Shown here one piece after another: positions 58,017-64,000 of a DNA stretch of 64,000 nucleotides (positions are counted from its first letter, which is position 1; each line of letters begins with the position of its first letter). The position numbers were made by a program, and so were the translations under genes. This stretch comes from Maritimibacter sp. 55A14 (GTDB lineage: Bacteria; Pseudomonadota; Alphaproteobacteria; Rhodobacterales; Rhodobacteraceae), in the NCBI RefSeq assembly GCF_003122205.1, contig NZ_QEYE01000001.1, positions 266,367 through 330,366 of the forward strand. Reading direction: 5' to 3'. Below the pieces are notes generated by a model, which worked only from the letters and a program-made list of their open reading frames with translations, was not told where the DNA came from and ran no database searches.

Positions 58017-58094
58017 GGGATCGGCGCGTGACACTGCCGTGACAAAGCACTATATGGTGGGCCGAAAACGGCCCGATCCCAATTGCGCGAGCGC

Positions 58095-59555
58095 ATGAGC
58101 CACTATCCAAGCCATCCATTCGACGATGACAAACTCCGCGAGGAATGCGGCGTCTTCGGTGTAACGGGCGTGGCCGACGCGGCCAATTTCGTGGCCCTGG
58201 GGCTGCATGCGCTCCAGCATCGCGGACAGGAGGCCGGCGGCATCGTCGCCCATCATCCCGAGAGCGGCTTCAACTCGGTCCGCCGCTTCGGCTACGTGCG
58301 CGACAATTTCACCAAGGCCAGCCTTATGGAAACGCTGCCCGGCCCGCTGGCCATCGGGCATGTGCGCTATTCCACCTCCGGATCAAAGGGGCAGACGGCG
58401 ATCCGCGACGTGCAGCCTTTTTTCGGCGAGTTCTCGATGGGCGGCGCGGCGATCGCCCATAACGGCAACCTGACCAACGCCGACGCGCTGCGCCGCGAGT
58501 TGATCGAGCGCGGCTCGATCTTCCAGAGTTCCTCGGACAGCGAATGCATCATCCACCTGATGGCGCGCTCGATCCAGAAACGCACCTCCGAGAGGATCAA
58601 GGACGCGCTGCGCAGCGTGGAGGGCGCCTTCTCCATCGTCGCGATGACCCGCACCAAGCTGATCGGCGTGCGTGACGCGCTGGGCGTGCGCCCGCTGGTG
58701 CTGGGCAAGCTGGGTGACGGCTGGGTGTTGAGTTCGGAGACCTGCGCACTCGACATCATCGGCGCGGATTTCCTGCGCGAGGTCGAGCCGGGCGAAATGG
58801 TGGTGATCGAGGACGGCAAGCTGGAAAGCTACCACCCGTTCGAACCGCGCAGTCCCCGCTTCTGCATTTTCGAGCATGTCTATTTTTCCCGTCCCGACAG
58901 CATCCAGGGCGGCCGTTCGGTCTATGAGACGCGCCGGCAGATCGGGGTGGAACTGGCGCGCGAGGCCCCGGTGGAGGCCGATCTGGTCTGCCCGGTCCCG
59001 GATTCGGGTACGCCCGCGGCCATCGGGTACAGCCAGGAATCGGGCATTCCCTATGCCATGGGGATCATCCGCAACCAGTATATGGGCCGCACCTTCATCG
59101 AACCGACCGAACAGATCCGCAACATGGGCGTGCGGCTGAAGCTCAACGTCAACCGGGCGCTCATCCGAGGCAAGCGCGTGATTCTCGTGGATGACAGCGT
59201 GGTGCGCGGCACAACCTCGCGCAAGATCAAGGAGATGGTTCTCGATGCCGGCGCGGCGGAGGTGCATTTCCGCATCGCCAGCCCGCCGACCTCCTGGCCC
59301 TGCTTCTACGGCGTGGACACGCCACAACGCGAGAAACTGCTGGCCGCCTCGATGTCGGAGGAGGAGATGCGCAGACATCTCGGCGTGGACAGCCTGCGGT
59401 TTATCTCTCTCGACGGGCTTTACCGGGCGGTGGGCGAGAGCGGCGGGCGCGACGCCATGGCGCCGCAATATTGTGACGCCTGTTTTTCGGGTGACTATCC
59501 CGTTGCCCCCTCGGACCGGATCGCGGAAGGCTTCGAGATCAAGGCGGCGGAATGA
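58095..59555 (+). CDS. purF: Amidophosphoribosyltransferase
   Basis: PurF makes phosphoribosylamine in the first committed step of purine synthesis. The 486-residue protein has a 17-residue propeptide before the catalytic Cys18 (LREECGVFGV), so it belongs to the processed B. subtilis-like class. That class often binds an Fe-S cluster near the C-terminus, and Cys residues are present in YCDACFSGDYPV. The PRPP motif is VILVDDSVVRGTTSRK. The ATG at 58095 is preferred to TTG 58083. It follows cvpA by 78 bases. Confidence 0.95.
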   Translation: MSHYPSHPFDDDKLREECGVFGVTGVADAANFVALGLHALQHRGQEAGGIVAHHPESGFNSVRRFGYVRDNFTKASLMETLPGPLAIGHVRYSTSGSKGQTAIRDVQPFFGEFSMGGAAIAHNGNLTNADALRRELIERGSIFQSSSDSECIIHLMARSIQKRTSERIKDALRSVEGAFSIVAMTRTKLIGVRDALGVRPLVLGKLGDGWVLSSETCALDIIGADFLREVEPGEMVVIEDGKLESYHPFEPRSPRFCIFEHVYFSRPDSIQGGRSVYETRRQIGVELAREAPVEADLVCPVPDSGTPAAIGYSQESGIPYAMGIIRNQYMGRTFIEPTEQIRNMGVRLKLNVNRALIRGKRVILVDDSVVRGTTSRKIKEMVLDAGAAEVHFRIASPPTSWPCFYGVDTPQREKLLAASMSEEEMRRHLGVDSLRFISLDGLYRAVGESGGRDAMAPQYCDACFSGDYPVAPSDRIAEGFEIKAAE

Positions 59556-59661
59556 GCCGCGCGGCAAACCCGCGCCGGTCACTGCCGCGGGCTTCTCTCG
59601 CTTCTGGACATTTGCGCCACAGCCGGGCATGACGGCCCCCCATGCCTGACGGATCGCTGAA

Positions 59662-60327
59662 ATGACAGATCGCATCGCCCTCGTAACCGGGGCCTCGCGC
59701 GGCCTCGGCGCAGCCCTCGCCGAAGCCCTGGCGCCCACCCATCACGTCATCGCGCTGGCGCGCACAACCGGCGGGCTGGAAGAAGTGGACGACCGCATTC
59801 AAGCCGCGGGTGGCGCGGCCACGCTGGCGCCGATGGACATCACCAACGAGGACGCCCTGGCGCATCTCTGCCGCGCCATCTTCGACCGCTGGGGGCGGCT
59901 CGACCTGCTGGTCCATGCCGCGATCCACGCCGCCCCTCTCTCGCCCGCGGGTCATGTCGATGCGCGCGACTGGGACCGCTCGATCGACACCAACCTGCGC
60001 GCCACCGGGCGGCTCATCGCCCTGGCCGAGCCGCTCTTGCGCGCCGCGCCGGCAGGCCGCGCGGTCTTCTTCGCCGATCCCCGCGGGGGACAGAAATTTT
60101 TCGGCGCCTACGGCGCCACCAAGGCCGCCCAGGAAGCGCTGGTGGCAAGCTGGCGCGCCGAGACGCAGCGCACCGGGCCGCTTGTCCTCAGCCTCGCGCC
60201 CCGGCCGATGGCCACCGCGCTCCGCGCCCGCTTCTTTCCCGGCGAGGACCGCGCGCCGCTGGCCGCCCCCCGCGACGAGGCCGCCCGGCTCCTTCCGGAA
60301 ATCCTCGTCGAGACCGAAACCGGCTGA
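59662..60327 (+). CDS. Short-chain dehydrogenase/reductase-like protein, atypical
   Basis: A 221-residue SDR fold. The nucleotide-binding TGASRGLGAALAEAL begins at residue 9, and the YxxxK pair is Tyr150-Lys154 (AYGATKAAQ). The catalytic Ser, normally 12-13 residues before Tyr, is replaced in AVFFADPRGG, and the usual NNAG is VHAAI, so activity may be changed or lost. It lies after purF, as in related genomes. The substrate is unknown. Codon use is normal. Confidence 0.8.
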   Translation: MTDRIALVTGASRGLGAALAEALAPTHHVIALARTTGGLEEVDDRIQAAGGAATLAPMDITNEDALAHLCRAIFDRWGRLDLLVHAAIHAAPLSPAGHVDARDWDRSIDTNLRATGRLIALAEPLLRAAPAGRAVFFADPRGGQKFFGAYGATKAAQEALVASWRAETQRTGPLVLSLAPRPMATALRARFFPGEDRAPLAAPRDEAARLLPEILVETETG

Positions 60328-60337
60328 CCGCGCCCGC

Positions 60338-60363
60338 TTTCTTCTTGCTCCAAATATCCAGCC
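60338..60363 (+). repeat. Recurrent intergenic element, copy F (after the SDR gene)
   Basis: TTTCTTCTTGCTCCAAATAT then CCAGCC, eleven bases after the SDR stop. It is identical to copy C over 22 bases. The rest of the 60328-60669 gap holds only the frameshifted mini-gene on the minus strand. Confidence 0.65.
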
Positions 60364-60458
60364 TTCCATGTCCGACGCACCAGCCCGAGCGCTAAGCGGG
60401 GTGCTGGCAGACAAGCCCGAACGAGTCTTCGCTGATCGGATGGCCAATGTGAAGTCCT

Positions 60459-60592
60459 TCAGGTCTTCTTCTTGTCTCCGATATTAACTGGCGCTTTGCC
60501 CCTGGAGAAATCGGCCGTCGCGACGACCTTTTCCTTGGCCTTCTTCCGTTTTTCACTTCGCGGTTGCCGCGTCTCTTGTCACCTTTGGTCAT
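60459..60592 (-). pseudogene. Frameshifted small Lys-rich protein gene
   Basis: From ATG 60592 the frame reads MTKGDKRRGNREVK. After the AAAAA run at 60553-60549 the sense continues only in another frame: RKKAKEKVVATADFSRGKAP, then VNIGDKKKT and a stop at 60459-60461. Restoring one A in the run would give one 44-residue, Lys-rich protein. It resembles short KGDKxxNREVKKPKK-type alphaproteobacterial proteins that I remember without a name. The unshifted frame runs on to 60392 as Arg/Pro-rich sequence of no evident meaning. The break may be a real one-base loss, a sequencing error or slippage at the A-run. Confidence 0.55.
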
Positions 60593-60669
60593 CGTCGGGC
60601 GCTACGATTTGCCCCCGCCCGCCGCAAGCCAGCGTTTGACGGACGTGACCGTTCCGAGCGGCCCCACGC

Positions 60670-61653
60670 TCAGAACACGGACCAGCCAGTCGATCTGGCC
60701 AGCATCGCCGCGGCCCGCGTCCCGGCGTGGGAATTGCCATAACCGTTCAATCCCGGCGACCAGATCGCAATGGAGGCCTTTCGTGGGGCAATCAAGAGAA
60801 TGCCGCCTCCGACGCCGCTTTTTCCGGGCAGCCCGACCTTGAACGCGAACTCACCCGATGCATCGTAATGGCCACAGGTCATCATCAGCGCGTTGGCGCG
60901 TTTGGCATGCATACGCGAAATGGTACGTGGGGCGCATTCGAGACCTGCGAGCACGCGGCCGGACATCGCGAGCTGCTCGGTCGTCATTTCGATCGCGCAT
61001 TGATGGAAATACGTGCCCAGGGTCAGGTCGGGATCGTTGCGCAGGTTTCCGTGCGATGCGAGATAATGCGCCAGCGCCTTGTTGCGCGCCCCGGTGCGTT
61101 TTTCGGAATCCGCCACTTCGTTATTGATGTAAATGTCATCCGTTCCTGCCATCGCCCGGATCAGCCCCAGTATCTCGGCCAGGGCCTGCCGGGGTTCACG
61201 CCCCGAAAGGAGAGCATCGGTCGTCACGATGGCGCCTGCATTCACGAACGGATTTGGGGGCCGGCCGCTGTCGGTTTCCAGCAGCATGATCGAATCGAAT
61301 GCGGTTCTGGTCGGTTCGCGTCCAACCCGTGTCCAGAGTTGATCCCCGATCCGGCCCAGGGTCGCGATCAGCGCAAACACCTTGGATATACTCTGGATCG
61401 AGAAAGGGCGCTGCGCCTGTCCCACGGAATGGCAGCTTCCGTCTGCTGTAACGACGCTGATGGCAAACTGCTCCGGGACAACGTTCGCGAGTTCGGGAAT
61501 ATACTGCGCCGGCAGACCCCAATCAGCCTCTTCGTGGATACGGTCATGGATTTCTTCCAGGGCTTGGCCAAGACTGTCCATGTCGATCCCCCCATCAAGC
61601 GCCGCATGGGCATCAGTCAATCTGGTATTGTCAGAGGAATTGCCATTGGCCAC
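60670..61653 (-). CDS. glsA: Glutaminase
   Basis: A 327-residue serine-type glutaminase (beta-lactamase-like fold) that hydrolyses glutamine to glutamate. The S-x-x-K motif lies in FSIQSISKVFALI; PPNPFVNAGAIV and GGGILLIAPRKASIAIWSPGLNGYGNSHAG are family hallmarks. ATG 61581 (MDSLGQALEEIHDR) is a possible shorter start. Its composition is slightly more mixed than the core genes before it. It borders a mobile segment. The 248 bases upstream to the IS6 remnant are AT-rich, probably contain its promoter and hold no gene I can see. Confidence 0.92.
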   Translation of the reverse strand: MANGNSSDNTRLTDAHAALDGGIDMDSLGQALEEIHDRIHEEADWGLPAQYIPELANVVPEQFAISVVTADGSCHSVGQAQRPFSIQSISKVFALIATLGRIGDQLWTRVGREPTRTAFDSIMLLETDSGRPPNPFVNAGAIVTTDALLSGREPRQALAEILGLIRAMAGTDDIYINNEVADSEKRTGARNKALAHYLASHGNLRNDPDLTLGTYFHQCAIEMTTEQLAMSGRVLAGLECAPRTISRMHAKRANALMMTCGHYDASGEFAFKVGLPGKSGVGGGILLIAPRKASIAIWSPGLNGYGNSHAGTRAAAMLARSTGWSVF

Positions 61654-61901
61654 CCGGCCCCGCCCTCTGACAAGAAGAGGGAATAAAGACTATTCTGTAA
61701 GGATAAAAGCCTTCCAGTGCACCGCCAGGAACAAGAACCGCGTAAAACGCAGCCTAGGGTCAGTGAAACTCACTAACGCGTGGTCCAACAGACCTTTCTG
61801 AGATATCCAAGCCAATGCAATGGGGGAGGCTTAGGGGGGATGTTATTTTATATAAGTCATAACTAAATAATTAAATCATATACTTACGTGATTCATGTGG
61901 T

Positions 61902-62606
61902 GGTTCTGTCAGACGGATTCGAACTGGTCTCCACAAGGACAGTATGACTGTCCCTATGCCGCGCCGAGTTGACGCCACTCAGCAAGAGCAGCGGCGCGGT
62001 TGGTCTTGAAAATGTCCCGACTGGAGAGGCTGCGTTCCCGGTTGAGATGGTTGGTGACGGAAGAGTGGACGGCGGCGAATTTCTGAAAACTTCGCATGCG
62101 CCGGAACCGGAGCATAGCTCGCTCGCGTCTTCGGAATGGCAGGTGCGAGTTCTCCGCCCTGTTATTCATCCAAGGGCCGGTTTCCTGCCGGTCTGCCGCG
62201 CCGATCTCCTTCATGGCGGCGCCGTAAGACCGGAGCTTGTCCGTGACGATGACCTCAGGGCGACCGCGACGCCGCATGGATTTCCTGAGGAATTTCAACG
62301 CTGCCTTCCTGTCTCGCGTCTTCGTCACGAAACTCTCGTCGAGATGCCGCCGCCAGCGGCTGAACCTCATTCCCTCAATACGGCGTTTTCGGATCTCGGC
62401 TGCAAACATAGGACCGAACCGGTGCCACCAGAAGCGTGCCGCCGGTACTGTTAGAGCAATCAGCCTTGGCATCTCCCTACCCGCCCTCCTCGCTGAGGAA
62501 TGGACGTAAAAACATGATCAGTAAGGGAATTTAACCTTCAGAGCAGCGCAGAGCTGAACAATCGGACGTACATGAACCTACCAGAGCGGTTTAATCTGAC
62601 AGGACC
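61902..62606. mobile_element. IS6-family insertion sequence remnant
   Basis: GGTTCTGTCAGA at 61902-61913 and TCTGACAGGACC at 62595-62606 form 12-bp terminal inverted repeats with one mismatch. The first resembles IS6-family ends. The 705-bp length is short for IS6 elements (about 750-880 bp), matching deletions in the transposase. The eight bases on either side (CATGTGGT and ACGTCCCG) are not a target duplication, so the element has aged or recombined. Confidence 0.75.
61954..62472 (-). pseudogene. Truncated IS6-family transposase
   Basis: The 172-residue product has clear IS6 family sequence: FWWHRFGPMFAAEIRKRR, RDRKAALKFLRKSM, IVTDKLRSYGAAMKEIG and MNNRAENSHLPFRRRER. The usual N-terminal helix-turn-helix part (about 50 residues before the WxxxFGP segment) is missing. 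In HLDESFVTKTRDRKAALKF the family's roughly 24 residues with the YLWRAVDHEG-type segment, including the usual beta-strand after the first catalytic Asp, are lost in frame. Of the DDE set, one Asp (HLDE) and the Glu (RAENSH) can be seen. It is probably inactive. A short hairpin, GGACAGT-ATG-ACTGTCC, lies right at its 3' end (61937-61953). Confidence 0.82.
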
Positions 62607-62685
62607 ACGTCCCGGAACCATGCGCTGCTTCATGTGTTCCCTCTCTGCACCCTATGACAGGGCGCCAGAGTGAGGAGAACTAACA

Positions 62686-63171
62686 ATGGCACATCTAATC
62701 CGAAGTACCGTTCTGGTGGCAACCCTTGCAACTGCGGCAGTGGCGGAGACAAAAGTCTCCAAGATCGATGTCGTGGTCGATCTCTCTGCAATCGAGACAT
62801 ACGAAGCGGCGGGTGCTTGGAAGAGCCTTGAGGCCGATCTTGAAACAGCGATTGCGGAAAGGCTCGTGACTCAAATCGCGGATGAGGACGCTGACGCCGC
62901 CGAAATCGAAATCGATATCGACGCAGTTGCCTTGGCGAACAATTTCGAGGCGGCCGTTGGTATCGGCGAGTGGACGATAGTCGGCGATGTGGACATCGAC
63001 ATGCCGTATCCGAGAAAGGACGAGGACTACACGCTGACTGTAACCACGGATCAACTCAATTCGTATTTCCCCGAAGGCACCGATACTTCGACGCTGACCA
63101 TTGGCAGTGAAGTATACTATTCCGCCGTGGTTTCAGCCTTTGCCGACAATGTCGCATCAAAGCTGAAGTAA
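62686..63171 (+). CDS. Small secreted acidic protein, 161 aa
   Basis: I do not recognise the family. A signal peptide (MAHLIRSTVLVATLATAAVA) with cleavage near VAETKV leaves an acidic mature protein of about 140 residues. It contains KIDVVVDLSAIETYEAAGAWKSLEADLETAIAERL, an Asp/Glu/Ile-rich EIEIDIDAVALANN and DVDIDMPYPRKDEDYTLTV. It looks like a beta-rich protein with one or two helices. A GGAG ribosome site precedes the ATG. It lies between the IS6 remnant and the IS3 element, with no linked partner. Function unknown. Confidence 0.72.
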   Translation: MAHLIRSTVLVATLATAAVAETKVSKIDVVVDLSAIETYEAAGAWKSLEADLETAIAERLVTQIADEDADAAEIEIDIDAVALANNFEAAVGIGEWTIVGDVDIDMPYPRKDEDYTLTVTTDQLNSYFPEGTDTSTLTIGSEVYYSAVVSAFADNVASKLK

Positions 63172-63273
63172 GGAGGAACCTGTTCGGGGGGCGGTGACCT
63201 GCCCCCAAAAAACCGGGCCATTCAAAATGAGAGTTTGTTCTCGTAACGTTCAAAATGACGAGGAGAACAGACG

Positions 63274-63540
63274 ATGCGCAAATCACGTTTCACCGAAGAA
63301 CAGATTGTCGGGATCCTGCAGGAGTATGCGGCCGGGGCGAAGGTTTCGGAGCTGTGCCGTAAGCACGGTATGTCAGATGCGACGCTCTACAAGTGGAAGG
63401 CCAAGTATGGCGGCATGACGGTTTCCGAGCTGCGCCGCCTGAAGGGTCTGGAAGCTGAGAATGCCGAGCTGAAGCGGCTTCTGGCCGATGCCATGCTCGA
63501 CAACGCCGGTCTCAAGGGGCTGCTGGCAAAAAACTCCTGA
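63274..63540 (+). CDS. IS3-family transposase OrfA
   Basis: An 88-residue helix-turn-helix protein: RKSRFTEEQIVGILQEYAAG, ELCRKHGMSDATLYKWKAKYGG, then a leucine-zipper-like ELRRLKGLEAENAELKRLLADAMLDN. Full-length for OrfA of IS407-like elements. A GACGAGGAGAAC ribosome site lies upstream. It ends in GCAAAAAACTCCTGA, which is where ribosomes can shift into orfB. Confidence 0.93.
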   Translation: MRKSRFTEEQIVGILQEYAAGAKVSELCRKHGMSDATLYKWKAKYGGMTVSELRRLKGLEAENAELKRLLADAMLDNAGLKGLLAKNS

Positions 63541-64000
63541 CGCCTGCACACCGCCGGGCCGCAGTGAGGAAGCTGATGGACGAGCATCAGTTCACGGAAC
63601 GGCGGGCGTGCAGGCTGGTCGGGATTTCGCGGTCGAGCCTGGCCTACCGGGCGCGGCCGGAGCGTTACGCGCGGCTGAGGGAACGCCTGATCACGCTGTC
63701 GGGCAAGCACAGGAGGTATGGCTATCGCATGTTGCATGCCAAGCTGGTTCGCGAGGGCTTCAGGGTGAACGTCAAGGTCGTCGAACGCATCTACCGCGAA
63801 GAGCGGCTGTGGCTGCGCCGCACCAAGCGCAAGAAGATCCCGCGCGAGGGCCGTGAGGGCACCTGGTGCCCGATCGCCCCCAATCAGCGCTGGTCGCTCG
63901 ACTTCACCAGCGACGCGCTGGCCAATGGCCGCAAGTTCCGCACCGCCAATCTCAAGGACGACTGCACCCGGGAGTGCCCGGCGATCGAGGTGGATTTCTC
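63528..64000 (+). CDS. IS3-family transposase OrfB, partial
   Basis: Reading in the minus-one frame from the A-run at 63528-63533 gives KKLLTPAHRRAAVRKLMDEH, RRACRLVGISRSSLAYRARP, HRRYGYRMLHAKLVREGFRV, then TWCPIAPNQRWSLDFTSDALANG and DDCTRECPAIEVDFS, in the usual OrfB order. The first catalytic Asp (WSLDFTSD) and second (KDDCTRE) are present. The frame is open to base 64000, where the window cuts it. OrfB is normally expressed only as a fusion through the frameshift; there is no strong independent start. Confidence 0.9.

Larger units (their letters stand above)
63195..64000 (+). mobile_element. IS3-family (IS407-like) insertion sequence, right part beyond the window
   Basis: The element probably starts at TGACCTGCCCCCAAAA (63195), similar to IS407-group left ends. 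It contains orfA and an overlapping orfB joined by an A-run frameshift site. The window ends inside orfB, so the right end cannot be seen. Confidence 0.8.

Noticed and set aside
61861..61901. AT-rich stretch as an attachment site or replication origin
   Set aside because: No repeats, DnaA boxes or integrase gene are near; it is better seen as the flank of the IS6 remnant and upstream DNA of glutaminase.

Overview
The window comes from an alphaproteobacterium of the Rhodobacteraceae (roseobacter/Rhodobacter type). This is inferred from the very high GC and GC3, the many 1-4 bp gene overlaps, a rpoH-type sigma factor with a QKSIFFNLGR box, a GapR-type DNA-binding protein, and the blocks ccmABCDG, pyrC-pyrE, dnaB-alr-mlaEF-radA-cvpA-purF and acnA-DUF1223. 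No species can be named from the sequence alone, and no rRNA, tRNA or CRISPR array was recognised.

Region 1 (about 1.6-23.4 kb) is a catabolic island for aromatic acids activated as CoA thioesters. The minus strand holds a rhodanese-like protein, a branched-chain-type ABC importer (livFGMH plus a binding protein), an aryl-CoA ligase and an FAD monooxygenase of the salicylyl-CoA 5-hydroxylase type. An IclR regulator diverges from the last two. The plus strand then carries benzoate-CoA ligase, an alpha/beta hydrolase, a DUF309 protein, boxC, boxB, boxA, a hotdog thioesterase, boxR and a 3-hydroxyacyl-CoA dehydrogenase homologue. A convergent pair encodes gentisate 1,2-dioxygenase and a fumarylacetoacetase-family hydrolase. 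Read together, benzoate enters the aerobic box (epoxybenzoyl-CoA) route, and a second acid, most simply salicylate, could go through its 5-hydroxylated CoA ester to gentisate and ring cleavage. Short TGCA-N6-TGCA direct repeats lie in front of the transporter, benzoate-CoA ligase, boxC and boxR, suggesting one BoxR regulon.

Region 2 (23.4-40.1 kb) is mixed housekeeping and accessory: anmK, tyrS (with an atypical AT-rich internal patch), a gapR-like gene, a TPR-sulfotransferase, two alpha/beta hydrolases, rpoH, a Cys-rich MarR-like regulator, thrS, an AT-rich orphan gene with tandem repeats in its signal sequence, an Ala/Asp-rich anchored protein, infC (probably with an ATA start), a methyltransferase, a three-gene nitrile hydratase/thiocyanate hydrolase-like set, an acyltransferase and a DUF1223 protein.

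Region 3 (40.2-60.3 kb) is mostly core genome: acnA with a clear terminator, a taurine/sulfonate-type ABC importer, ccmABCDG for cytochrome c maturation, pyrC, pyrE, dnaB, alr, mlaE-mlaF, a PqiA-like protein, radA, cvpA, purF and an SDR. Six copies of a short degenerate element (TTTCWTCTTKCYCCAAATA-like) sit in intergenic DNA across the window.

Region 4 (60.3-64.0 kb) looks like a mobile or decaying segment: a frameshifted Lys-rich mini-gene, glutaminase, an IS6-family remnant with recognisable terminal inverted repeats but a deleted transposase, an orphan secreted protein, and the start of an IS3-family element with an A6 frameshift site, cut by the window edge.
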